Source: Aliivibrio_A kagoshimensis
GTDB taxonomy: Bacteria; Pseudomonadota; Gammaproteobacteria; Enterobacterales; Vibrionaceae
DNA: 61,454 bases
NCBI RefSeq assembly: GCF_050337105.1
Contig: NZ_JAKJSQ010000019.1
Location: forward strand, 1 to 61,454
Reading direction: 5' to 3'
The position numbers and the translations under genes were made by a program. The notes beneath the pieces were generated by a model that saw only the letters and a list, made by a program, of their open reading frames with translations, was not told the DNA's origin and searched no databases. Shown piece after piece: positions 51,601-59,663 of this stretch (positions within the stretch are counted from its first letter, which is position 1; the number at the start of each line of letters is the position of its first letter).

Positions 51601-52626
51601 TTGTTGATTCCTTCCATTGCAGTTGATGCGATGGGTGGGGACTTTGGTCCTTGCGTAACAGTGCCTGCCATCGTGCAGGCATTGTCACTATTCCCAGAGC
51701 TAGAAATAACCGTCATCGGTAATCACACTGAGATTACTGAGCAGCTATCACATGTTAACCACCTTGATACCTCCCGATTGACCATTGTACATAGCGACAG
51801 TGTCATTGAAAACTCAACACGTCCATCCCAAGCATTAAGGCACAGTAAAGGTACCTCGATGAGGCTCGCTTTAGATTTAGTTGCCCAAGGGGATGCTGAC
51901 GCATGCGTAAGTGGTGGTAATACGGGTGCTTTAATGGCGCTCTCTCGGTTAACGTTAAAGCAGTTACCGGGTGTTGAAAGACCGGCATTGGTCTCTGCGC
52001 TGCCAACTAAATCAGGCAAGAAGACTTGGTTATTGGACCTAGGGGCAAATGCATCGTGTGACGCCGACTCCCTATTTCAATTTGCAGTGATGGGGGCAGA
52101 ACTTGCAGAACAAGAGCTAGGACGTAAAGCGAAAGTCGCTCTTCTCAATATTGGAGAAGAGGAGATCAAAGGCAACGACCTCGTAAAGCGCTGTTCTGAA
52201 ATGTTGTCTACCTGCTCTGAAATTCATTACATCGGTTATGTCGAAGGCGATCAACTCTATAAAGATCGAGCAGATGTGATTGTCTGTGAAGGTTTTGTCG
52301 GTAACGTCAGTTTGAAAAGTAGTGAAGGGGTTGCTCACCTTTTTCAAGAGCAGCTTAAAAAACAACTATCAAATTCCCCATTTAAACAGCTGGTTGCTAA
52401 ATGGCTGTTTAAAGATTTAATTAATAATTTCAAAAAGCTGAACCCCGACCAGTACAATGGTGCAAGTCTGATAGGATTGCGTGGCATTGTAATAAAGAGT
52501 CACGGAAGTGCTGATGTAACTGCATATGTTAATGCAATTGGAGAGGCAGTTCATGAAGTTAAGCGACAGATTCCAACTCGAATCAGTGATCGTTTAGAAA
52601 AAATACTACTCGAGAGACTCGAATAG
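51601..52626 (+). CDS. plsX: Phosphate acyltransferase PlsX
   Basis: Makes acyl-phosphate from acyl-ACP, the entry to phospholipid synthesis with PlsY. About 341 residues with IAVDAMGGDFGP near the N-terminus and GGNTGALMALSRL near 103. The start must be TTG: 51595, 51601 and 51604 are all in frame. AAGG at 51590-51593 fits 51601 or 51604 best; 51595 is too close. The start is uncertain by a few codons. fabH, expected next, is absent; fabD follows after 53 bases. Confidence 0.94.
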   Translation: MLIPSIAVDAMGGDFGPCVTVPAIVQALSLFPELEITVIGNHTEITEQLSHVNHLDTSRLTIVHSDSVIENSTRPSQALRHSKGTSMRLALDLVAQGDADACVSGGNTGALMALSRLTLKQLPGVERPALVSALPTKSGKKTWLLDLGANASCDADSLFQFAVMGAELAEQELGRKAKVALLNIGEEEIKGNDLVKRCSEMLSTCSEIHYIGYVEGDQLYKDRADVIVCEGFVGNVSLKSSEGVAHLFQEQLKKQLSNSPFKQLVAKWLFKDLINNFKKLNPDQYNGASLIGLRGIVIKSHGSADVTAYVNAIGEAVHEVKRQIPTRISDRLEKILLERLE

Positions 52627-52641
52627 TCTTGCTAAATGCAG

Positions 52642-52657
52642 ACCAAATGCTTTTGGT
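52642..52657 (+). repeat. Small hairpin between plsX and fabD
   Basis: ACCAAA/TTTGGT around TGCT lies in the 53-base gap where fabH would normally be. No T-run follows, so it does not look like a terminator. Confidence 0.4.
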
Positions 52658-52679
52658 GACGTTTAAATAGGAAAAAATA

Positions 52680-53603
52680 ATGAGTAAGTTTGCAATTGTA
52701 TTTCCAGGCCAAGGCTCTCAAGCCATTGGTATGCTTGCAGAATTAGCACAGCAGTTTGAAAGTGTAAATCACACTTTTTCCGAAGCTTCTGATGCGTTGG
52801 GTTATGATCTATGGTCACTGATTCAAGATGGCCCAGTAGAAGATTTAAATCAAACCTTTCGTACTCAACCAGCCCTTTTAGCCGCATCGGTTGCTATCTG
52901 GCGTGTCTGGAATGAGCAAGGTTTAGCACAGCCTACTATGATTGCAGGACATAGCTTGGGCGAGTACTCAGCCTTAGTATGTGCAGGTGTTATCGATTTT
53001 AAAGAGGCGCTAAAGTTGGTTGAGTTACGTGGACAATTAATGCAGCAAGCGGTACCAGCTGGTGTTGGTGCTATGTATGCCATTATTGGTCTCGACAATG
53101 AGGCAATTACCAAAGCGTGTGAACAGGCTGCTCAAGGGGAAGTCGTTTCTCCTGTGAATTTTAATTCACCAGGACAGGTTGTTATCGCTGGGAATAAAGA
53201 CGCTGTAGAGCGTGCCGGCATTCTATGTAAAGAAGCAGGGGCTAAACGAGCACTTCCATTACCAGTCTCTGTCCCTTCTCATTGTGCATTAATGCAACCT
53301 GCGGCAGATATGTTAGCGGAAAAATTAACTGAGTTAACGTTCAATACGCCTAACATTGCAGTGATTAACAATGTTGATGTGATTGCGGAAACGGATCCAG
53401 AGTTAATTAAACAAGCATTAGTTCGTCAACTGTATAGCCCAGTACGCTGGACTGAAATCGTCGAAAAAATGGCAGCGGATGGCGTTGAGCAACTATTTGA
53501 AATGGGACCAGGTAAAGTATTAACGGGTCTTACAAAACGTATCGAACGCTCTCTAAGTGCAGCAGCGGTCAATGACCCTGCTGGTTTAGCAGCGGCGAAG
53601 TAA
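52680..53603 (+). CDS. fabD: Malonyl-CoA-ACP transacylase FabD
   Basis: Loads malonyl groups from CoA onto ACP for fatty acid elongation. The 307 residues have FPGQGSQAIGML near 8-19, the nucleophile motif GHSLGEYSA near 91-99 with Ser93, the conserved arginine in LVELRGQLMQ near 113-122, and PVSVPSHCALM with the histidine near 200. It is followed after 20 bases by fabG. Confidence 0.97.
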   Translation: MSKFAIVFPGQGSQAIGMLAELAQQFESVNHTFSEASDALGYDLWSLIQDGPVEDLNQTFRTQPALLAASVAIWRVWNEQGLAQPTMIAGHSLGEYSALVCAGVIDFKEALKLVELRGQLMQQAVPAGVGAMYAIIGLDNEAITKACEQAAQGEVVSPVNFNSPGQVVIAGNKDAVERAGILCKEAGAKRALPLPVSVPSHCALMQPAADMLAEKLTELTFNTPNIAVINNVDVIAETDPELIKQALVRQLYSPVRWTEIVEKMAADGVEQLFEMGPGKVLTGLTKRIERSLSAAAVNDPAGLAAAK

Positions 53604-53623
53604 TTTTTAAAAGGGGAAATGTA

Positions 53624-54358
53624 ATGAGCCTTGAAGGTCAAGTTGCACTCGTAACAGGTGCGAGCCGTGGTATCGGCCGTGCGATTGCTGAGCTACTCGT
53701 TGAACGTGGTGCTACTGTTATCGGTACCGCAACATCTGAAAGTGGCGCACAAGCGATCAGCACTTACCTTGGTGACAATGGTAAAGGGTTGGCATTAAAT
53801 GTCACATCAGCAGATTCTGTTGCAGAGGTGCTTAAAAACATCAAAGCAGAGTTTGGTGAGTTAGATATTTTAATTAATAATGCGGGTATTACTCGTGACA
53901 ACTTGCTGATGCGTATGAAAGATGATGAATGGCAAGACATTATGGATACCAACCTAACGTCTATCTTTCGCCTATCTAAAGCGGTCATGCGTGGCATGAT
54001 GAAAAAGCGCTGTGGACGTATTGTTAATGTTGGCTCTGTCGTCGGTACGATGGGGAATGCAGGTCAAGCAAACTACGCTGCAGCAAAGGCCGGTGTTATC
54101 GGTTTTACTAAATCTTTAGCCCGTGAAGTTGCTTCTCGTGGTGTGACGGTCAATACTGTTTCTCCTGGATTTATTGAAACAGATATGACGAAAGCCTTGA
54201 ATGATGAGCAACGAGCTGCGACACTATCATCAGTACCAGCTGGTCGTCTTGGCGATCCAAAAGAAATTGCAGCAGCCGTTGCATTTTTAGCGTCACCAGA
54301 AGCCGCATACATTACAGGTGAAACCCTGCATGTAAACGGTGGAATGTACATGGTTTAA
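53624..54358 (+). CDS. fabG: 3-oxoacyl-ACP reductase FabG
   Basis: NADPH-dependent reduction of beta-ketoacyl-ACP. The 244-residue short-chain dehydrogenase has GASRGIGRAIA near 12-22 (cofactor), NNAG near 86-89, the catalytic Ser near 138, YAAAKAG (Tyr151, Lys155) and PGFIETDMTKAL near 181. The ribosome site AGGGGA lies ten bases before the start. Confidence 0.97.
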   Translation: MSLEGQVALVTGASRGIGRAIAELLVERGATVIGTATSESGAQAISTYLGDNGKGLALNVTSADSVAEVLKNIKAEFGELDILINNAGITRDNLLMRMKDDEWQDIMDTNLTSIFRLSKAVMRGMMKKRCGRIVNVGSVVGTMGNAGQANYAAAKAGVIGFTKSLAREVASRGVTVNTVSPGFIETDMTKALNDEQRAATLSSVPAGRLGDPKEIAAAVAFLASPEAAYITGETLHVNGGMYMV

Positions 54359-54371
54359 GCTGGAAAGTTAA

Positions 54372-54392
54372 TTGACCTGTGATTTAGGTCAA
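54372..54392. repeat. Inverted repeat upstream of acpP
   Basis: Perfect 7-bp arms TTGACCT and AGGTCAA with a seven-base spacer, 13 bases after the fabG stop. It could be a regulator site or an mRNA hairpin; no T-run follows, so it is not a terminator. Confidence 0.45.
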
Positions 54393-54452
54393 GTTAGGGC
54401 TATTTGTTGGCGGATTACATTCAATTTCGTGGTTCGACCAGCTCACAGGCAC

Positions 54453-54480
54453 TTGCAACTTTCTAATTTTTGAATAAAAT
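54453..54480 (+). promoter_or_regulatory. Candidate acpP promoter
   Basis: TTGCAA (54453-54458) and TAAAAT (54475-54480), spaced by 16 bases, would start transcription about 40 nt before the acpP ATG. Extra acpP transcription is consistent with its high demand. Confidence 0.5.
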
Positions 54481-54526
54481 ACAGCAAATATCGCATATTC
54501 AGCGACTCTGTAAAGGAAAAGAAAAA

Positions 54527-54760
54527 ATGAGCGACATCATCGAACGCGTAAAAAAAATCATTGTTGAGCAACTTGGCGTAGACGAAGCTGAAGTTAAAAA
54601 CGAAGCTTCATTTGTTGACGACCTAGGTGCTGATTCTCTAGACACAGTTGAGCTAGTAATGGCTCTTGAAGAAGAGTTCGACACTGAGATTCCAGACGAA
54701 GAAGCTGAGAAAATCACAACTGTTCAAGCTGCTATTGACTACGTTACTAGCGCACAGTAA
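54527..54760 (+). CDS. acpP: Acyl carrier protein
   Basis: Carries growing acyl chains on a phosphopantetheine arm. ATG 54527 gives 77 residues starting MSDIIERVKKIIVEQLG, with the modified serine in the motif DLGADSLDTVELVMALEE near 32-49. The longer open frame from 54470 is rejected. Shine-Dalgarno AAGGAA is at 54513-54518. Highly biased codons fit strong expression. Confidence 0.98.
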   Translation: MSDIIERVKKIIVEQLGVDEAEVKNEASFVDDLGADSLDTVELVMALEEEFDTEIPDEEAEKITTVQAAIDYVTSAQ

Positions 54761-54770
54761 GAAACAATCC

Positions 54771-54801
54771 CAGGCGGTCTCCTTGACCGCCTGAGTTTTT
54801 T
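54771..54801 (+). terminator. Terminator/attenuator between acpP and fabF
   Basis: CAGGCGGTC/GACCGCCTG with loop TCCTT, then GAG and six T. It would cap acpP transcripts and reduce fabF relative to acpP. Confidence 0.8.
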
Positions 54802-54850
54802 ATATCGTAACAAACCCCTTTCTATTAAAACAATTTCCGGAGAATTTATC

Positions 54851-56089
54851 GTGTCCAAGCGTCGTGTAGTAATCACAGGCATGGGTATGCTCTCACCGGT
54901 AGGAAATACCGTTGAAGCATCGTGGAAAGCACTCCTAGCCGGTCAAAGCGGTATCAGCACCATTGAACATTTTGATACCACCAACTTCAGTACTAAATTT
55001 GCAGGTCTAGTAAAAGATTTTAACTGCGAAGAGTACATGACTAAAAAAGATGCTCGTAAGATGGATCTTTTCATCCAGTACGGTGTCGCTGCGGGAACGC
55101 AAGCATTTAAAGATTCTGGTATTGAAGTTAATGAAGAGAATGCTCACCGTATCGGTGTGGCTATCGGATCGGGTATTGGTGGTATTGGCTTAATTGAAAC
55201 TGCTCACCAAGCAATGATAGATAAAGGCCCTCGTAAAATTAGCCCCTTTTTCGTCCCTTCGACCATAGTGAATATGATCGCAGGTCACATGTCTATTATG
55301 CATGGTTTACGTGGTCCAAATATCGCTATCTCCACAGCGTGTACAACAGGCCTTCATAACATTGGTCACGCGGCACGTATGATCGCCTATGGTGACGCAG
55401 ATGCAATGTTAGCGGGTGGTGCTGAAAAAGCATCGACTCCTCTAGGGATGGGCGGATTTGCAGCAGCGAAAGCGCTCTCTTCACGTAACGATGACCCACA
55501 GGCCGCTTCTCGCCCATGGGACAAAGATCGTGACGGTTTTGTACTGGGTGACGGTGCGGGCATGATGGTTGTGGAAGAGTATGAACACGCTAAAGCTCGT
55601 GGCGCCAAAATTTATTGTGAATTAGTTGGTTTTGGCATGAGTGGCGACGCTTATCACATGACATCACCTAGTGCCGATGGTTCTGGTGGTGCGTTAGCCA
55701 TGGAAGCCGCGATTCGTGATGCTGGCATCAATACTGATAAAATTGGTTATGTTAATGCACACGGTACATCAACTCCTGCGGGTGATGTTGCTGAAACCCT
55801 TGGTATTAAACGTGCTTTAGGTGAATCAGCGAATAGTGTTATGGTCTCTTCAACAAAATCGATGACAGGACACCTTTTGGGTGCTGCCGGTTCTGTAGAA
55901 GCGATTATTACGGCAATGAGTCTGGTTGACCAAGCGGTTCCACCGACAATTAATCTTGATAACCCTGATGAAGGTTGTGATTTGGATTATGTGCCTGGTG
56001 AAGCTCGTCAAGTTGCTCTTGAGTATGCAGTATGTAACTCATTTGGTTTTGGTGGTACTAACGGCGCACTTATCTTTAAAAAGATGTAA
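54851..56089 (+). CDS. fabF: 3-oxoacyl-ACP synthase II FabF
   Basis: Elongating condensing enzyme. The 412 residues have the catalytic cysteine in ISTACTTGLHNIGHAARM near 159-176, histidines in VNAHGTSTPAGD near 301 and TKSMTGHLLGAAGS near 334-347, and the terminal GFGGTNGALIF. GTG start with CCGGAG 10 bases upstream. Completes the fab block, with terminator after it. Confidence 0.97.
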   Translation: MSKRRVVITGMGMLSPVGNTVEASWKALLAGQSGISTIEHFDTTNFSTKFAGLVKDFNCEEYMTKKDARKMDLFIQYGVAAGTQAFKDSGIEVNEENAHRIGVAIGSGIGGIGLIETAHQAMIDKGPRKISPFFVPSTIVNMIAGHMSIMHGLRGPNIAISTACTTGLHNIGHAARMIAYGDADAMLAGGAEKASTPLGMGGFAAAKALSSRNDDPQAASRPWDKDRDGFVLGDGAGMMVVEEYEHAKARGAKIYCELVGFGMSGDAYHMTSPSADGSGGALAMEAAIRDAGINTDKIGYVNAHGTSTPAGDVAETLGIKRALGESANSVMVSSTKSMTGHLLGAAGSVEAIITAMSLVDQAVPPTINLDNPDEGCDLDYVPGEARQVALEYAVCNSFGFGGTNGALIFKKM

Positions 56090-56117
56090 TTAAATAGCAG
56101 CAAAATAAATTATAATC

Positions 56118-56151
56118 AGCGGTTTGGTGTATTACATCAAACCGCTTTTTT
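56118..56151 (+). terminator. Rho-independent terminator of fabF
   Basis: AGCGGTTTG and CAAACCGCT form a 9-bp stem with a small inner TGT/ACA pairing, followed by six T. Confidence 0.88.
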
Positions 56152-56166
56152 ATTTAGGGGAGACGA

Positions 56167-56973
56167 ATGTATCTCATTAATGGTGTTAAGCAGCAATCGA
56201 CTCAACTATCCGATCGTTCCTTTCAATATGGTGATGGCTGTTTCACTACGATGTTGGTGAAAGAGGGCCAGGTACAGTTTTGGCCACTGCATCTCAACAG
56301 ATTACAGAGCACGACCGAAAGGCTATCAATTGAGCAGCCTGATTGGCATCAAGTTGAGGGTTGGGTTAAGCAGTTAATAAGTGATAAGCCATTAATGGGG
56401 ATCAAGATACTCATTAGTAGAGGGACTGGGGGAAGAGGGTATTCCAGCGAAGGGTGTCATGATACTCAAGTTGTGATATCGGCGTTTGACTATCCTGAAC
56501 ACTATCTACGATGGCAAAGTGAAGGCGTTGAGCTCGGTGTCTGTAAAACTCTGCTTGGGCTTAATCCGCTTTTAGCTGGCCTAAAACACAATAATCGATT
56601 GGAACAGGTTCTGATTAAACAAGAGGTTTCATCATTAGGTGTCGTCGATTGTGTTGTGTTAGACATCGCAAACAACGTCATCGAAACATCCGCTTCCAAT
56701 ATATTCTGGGTAAAAGACCAAATTCTTTACACCCCTTTGTTAAATCAAGCGGGCGTAGCAGGTATACTACGAGCCAAAATCACCCACTTTGCTTCCGAGC
56801 TCGATATTAAAATGAAGAGAGTAGAAGCCGCGATTGATGAACTCTATCACGCAGATGAAGTGTTTATGACGAATGCATTAATGGGGGTTGTCCCGGTAGT
56901 GAAAATTGCCAACCACAGCTATCAATCTTCTAGCATTACCGCTCTATTTCAGGAGAAATTATCTCAGTGTTAA
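56167..56973 (+). CDS. pabC: Aminodeoxychorismate lyase PabC
   Basis: PLP enzyme that releases p-aminobenzoate from aminodeoxychorismate for folate synthesis. The 268 residues show RSFQYGDGCFTTMLVKEG near 17-34, the PLP lysine in LAGLKHNNRLEQVL near 136-149, and TSASNIFWVKD near 177. It overlaps mltG by seven bases (fabF-pabC-mltG-tmk-holB is the standard order). Confidence 0.93.
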   Translation: MYLINGVKQQSTQLSDRSFQYGDGCFTTMLVKEGQVQFWPLHLNRLQSTTERLSIEQPDWHQVEGWVKQLISDKPLMGIKILISRGTGGRGYSSEGCHDTQVVISAFDYPEHYLRWQSEGVELGVCKTLLGLNPLLAGLKHNNRLEQVLIKQEVSSLGVVDCVVLDIANNVIETSASNIFWVKDQILYTPLLNQAGVAGILRAKITHFASELDIKMKRVEAAIDELYHADEVFMTNALMGVVPVVKIANHSYQSSSITALFQEKLSQC

Positions 56974-57980
56974 AGAAAGTCACTATTTTACTTGTTGTTC
57001 TATTATCCATCCTTTTTGCTACTCTTTTTTGGAGCTATCAACAAGTATTAGCTTTTATTGAACAGCCAGTACGTTTAGAACAATCACAACTGCTTGAAGT
57101 GAAGTCAGGGACGACGGCTCGTCGCCTTCTTAATCAACTCTCAGAGCAAGAATTGATTTCAAATATTAAGTGGGCACGTTTTGTGAACCGAGTTGCTCCG
57201 GATCTGATGGATATTAAAACAGGTACGTACTGGGTTGAAAAAGAGGTAACGGTCAGAGAGCTTCTCGAATTAGTGGGGGCGGGGCAGGAGCATCAGTTTT
57301 CAATCACTTTTGTCGAAGGGAGTCGCTTCTCAGAATGGTTAACGCTTTTAAAAACCAAAGAGGGCTTAGAGCATACCATTGGTGACCAATCTGAAGCTGA
57401 AATAGCCACAGAGCTAGGTATTGAAAGAGAGAAACTGGAAGGGCTTTTTCTCCCTGAGACCTATGCGTATACGGCTGGCACTACAGATTTAGCCATATTG
57501 AAACGAGCGCACAAAGCCCTAAATGACGTTTTAGAGAGTGCCTGGTCTGAAAAAATGGAATCACTGCCGTTAGCAAACCAGTATGAAGCATTAACGTTAG
57601 CATCGATCATTGAAAAAGAGACGGCAATACATGGTGAGCGACGTCGAATATCCTCTGTGTTTGTGAATCGTTTAAATAGACGAATGCGATTACAAACGGA
57701 TCCTACTGTGATATATGGCATGGGCGAAGCGTATACTGGCAATATCCGAAAAAGCGATTTACGCAGGCCTACCCCTTATAATACCTATACTATCTTTGGC
57801 CTTCCGCCCACACCGATTGCAATGGCTGGTGAAGCCTCTATCCGCGCAGCGGTTAACCCAGAAACCAGTAAGTACCTGTACTTTGTGGCAAGTGGTGATG
57901 GAGGGCATACGTTCAGTAAGTCACTGGTTGAACACAACCGAGCCGTCAGAGTCTATTTAAATAAATTGAGAAACCAATAA
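56967..57980 (+). CDS. mltG: Endolytic murein transglycosylase MltG
   Basis: Inner-membrane-anchored enzyme that cuts nascent peptidoglycan and helps end glycan chain growth. The 337 residues have one membrane helix (about 5-24), a LysM-like region, and the YceG catalytic domain with LASIIEKETA near 211-220 containing the active glutamate. GTG start with AGGAGA eight bases upstream, overlapping the pabC stop. Ends on the base that starts tmk (TAATG). Confidence 0.94.
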   Translation: MLKKVTILLVVLLSILFATLFWSYQQVLAFIEQPVRLEQSQLLEVKSGTTARRLLNQLSEQELISNIKWARFVNRVAPDLMDIKTGTYWVEKEVTVRELLELVGAGQEHQFSITFVEGSRFSEWLTLLKTKEGLEHTIGDQSEAEIATELGIEREKLEGLFLPETYAYTAGTTDLAILKRAHKALNDVLESAWSEKMESLPLANQYEALTLASIIEKETAIHGERRRISSVFVNRLNRRMRLQTDPTVIYGMGEAYTGNIRKSDLRRPTPYNTYTIFGLPPTPIAMAGEASIRAAVNPETSKYLYFVASGDGGHTFSKSLVEHNRAVRVYLNKLRNQ

Positions 57981-58612
57981 TGGCAAAGTTTATAGTAATC
58001 GAAGGCCTTGAAGGCGCGGGTAAGAGCACGGCAATTAATCTCGTGCTCTCTACATTAAAAGCACAAGGTATATCCGATTTAGTGACCACTCGTGAGCCTG
58101 GCGGAACGCCACTGGCTGAGCAGATGAGAGCACTGGTCAAAGAGGGGCACCCAGACGAGCCACTTACTGATATGGCCGAATTGTTACTGCTTTATGCTGC
58201 TCGAATTCAACTGGTAGATAATGTCATTAAACCAGCATTAGCCAAGGGGTGCTGGGTCGTTGGAGATCGTCACGATTTGTCATCACAAGCCTACCAAGGT
58301 GGGGGGCGTGGTTTTGATAAAGCCGTGATGCTTAACTTACGTGATACCGTATTAGGCGACTTTAAACCGGATTTAACCATTTACATGGATTTAGACCCTA
58401 GAATTGGGCTTGAAAGAGCAAGGTTACGTGGCGCATTAGATCGTATTGAACAGATGCAGGTCGATTTTTTTGACCGTACTCGTGAACGATATTTGGAATT
58501 TGCTGAGCAAGACGATTCGATCATTACGATTGATGCGAGTCAAGGCATAGAACAGGTTGGGCATGATATTCAACAAGCGCTAACACAGTGGCTTTTAACA
58601 CATAACGCTTAA
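57980..58612 (+). CDS. tmk: Thymidylate kinase Tmk
   Basis: Phosphorylates dTMP to dTDP. The 210 residues have the P-loop GLEGAGKST near 9-17, TREPGGTPLAEQMR near 36-49, and the DRH-type motif VGDRHDLSSQAYQGGGRG near 93-110. Coupled to mltG by the TAATG overlap. holB follows after 14 bases. Confidence 0.96.
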   Translation: MAKFIVIEGLEGAGKSTAINLVLSTLKAQGISDLVTTREPGGTPLAEQMRALVKEGHPDEPLTDMAELLLLYAARIQLVDNVIKPALAKGCWVVGDRHDLSSQAYQGGGRGFDKAVMLNLRDTVLGDFKPDLTIYMDLDPRIGLERARLRGALDRIEQMQVDFFDRTRERYLEFAEQDDSIITIDASQGIEQVGHDIQQALTQWLLTHNA

Positions 58613-58626
58613 CGACAATTGGTTAT

Positions 58627-59592
58627 ATGATGGACACTAAACTATTTCCTTGGCAGCAACTGATATGGCAACAGTGGCAGCAGTTAATTATACAAGATAG
58701 ACTGCCTCATGCTCTGCTTTGCGCGATGCCTGAAGGGACTGGGCGAGAGAGGGTTGTTACACGTTTAGCTCGCACTTTGCTTTGCCAAACACCCGGCCTT
58801 GAGCCTTGTGGAATGTGTCACAGTTGTGAACTGTCTCAATCAGGAAACCATCCTGATCTGCATTGGTTAATCCCTGAAAAAGAGGGGAAGAATATCACGG
58901 TTGAACAGATCCGACAGTGTAACCACTGGGCATGGGAGTCTTCACAGTTTAATGGTAAGCGAGTAATAGTCATTGATCCTGCTGATTGTATGAATGAAGC
59001 AGCAGCCAATGCTATTTTAAAAACCTTAGAGGAGCCACCGCAAAGTTGCCAATTTATTTTATTGGCATCCAGTCAGCATTCACTATTACCCACCATTGTG
59101 AGTCGCTGTAGCAGTTGGAGCTTGCCCATTGTTGATGAAGCGACAACCATTCAATGGATTCAGCAAGACCACAATCTGCAAGCGAGCAAACAAGCAGTGC
59201 GAATTTGTGGCGGATTTCCGCTAACCGTTGTTGATTACTATCAAAATAAACATAAAGCATTACATGAAACGTTGATTGCTAAATTCTCTGAGTATATCGA
59301 CTCAGAACAACAGAGATTTAGTGAATTAATGGCGTGTATGGTTAAAGAGCCAAATCGTTCTTTACTCTGGTTGAGTTACTTACTGCTTGATGTGCAAAAA
59401 GTGCAGCAGGGTATTAAAAGTCATCTGGTTCATGATGAGTGTGAGGCGATTATAGAGGTATTGGCAGCCAAGTTAACAGTGAACCAAGTCTACTCACAAT
59501 ATCAAGCATTGAATATTCTGCGTGATCAACTTCAATCCAATAACGGCTTGAACAGTGACCTATTGATCAGTCAATGGCTGTTTGAGTTCTAA
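58627..59592 (+). CDS. holB: DNA polymerase III subunit delta' HolB
   Basis: Clamp-loader subunit that does not hydrolyse ATP. The 321 residues begin near a double ATG (58627 or 58630). The degenerate Walker region is CAMPEGTGRERVV near 33-45; a zinc knuckle CGMCHSC lies near 61-67, ILKTLEEPPQSCQFIL near 121-136 and SRCSSW (arginine-finger context) near 158. In related genomes tatD follows; here the operon ends with a terminator. Confidence 0.93.
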   Translation: MMDTKLFPWQQLIWQQWQQLIIQDRLPHALLCAMPEGTGRERVVTRLARTLLCQTPGLEPCGMCHSCELSQSGNHPDLHWLIPEKEGKNITVEQIRQCNHWAWESSQFNGKRVIVIDPADCMNEAAANAILKTLEEPPQSCQFILLASSQHSLLPTIVSRCSSWSLPIVDEATTIQWIQQDHNLQASKQAVRICGGFPLTVVDYYQNKHKALHETLIAKFSEYIDSEQQRFSELMACMVKEPNRSLLWLSYLLLDVQKVQQGIKSHLVHDECEAIIEVLAAKLTVNQVYSQYQALNILRDQLQSNNGLNSDLLISQWLFEF

Positions 59593-59635
59593 TTCTGTCG
59601 CGGTGTTATTGTGAATGGTATTTGAGTCGAGAGAG

Positions 59636-59662
59636 GCGGACACGAGCGTGTCCGCTTTTTTT
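59636..59662. terminator. Terminator between holB and amtB
   Basis: GCGGACAC and GTGTCCGC form an 8-bp stem around GAGC, followed by seven T. It mainly serves holB, and lies two bases before the amtB stop. Confidence 0.88.
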
Positions 59663-59663
59663 A

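Noticed and set aside
54470..54526. 19-residue extension of acpP
   Set aside because: ACP starts at MSDIIER with its own AAGGAA; the extension is leader sequence with the promoter -10 inside.
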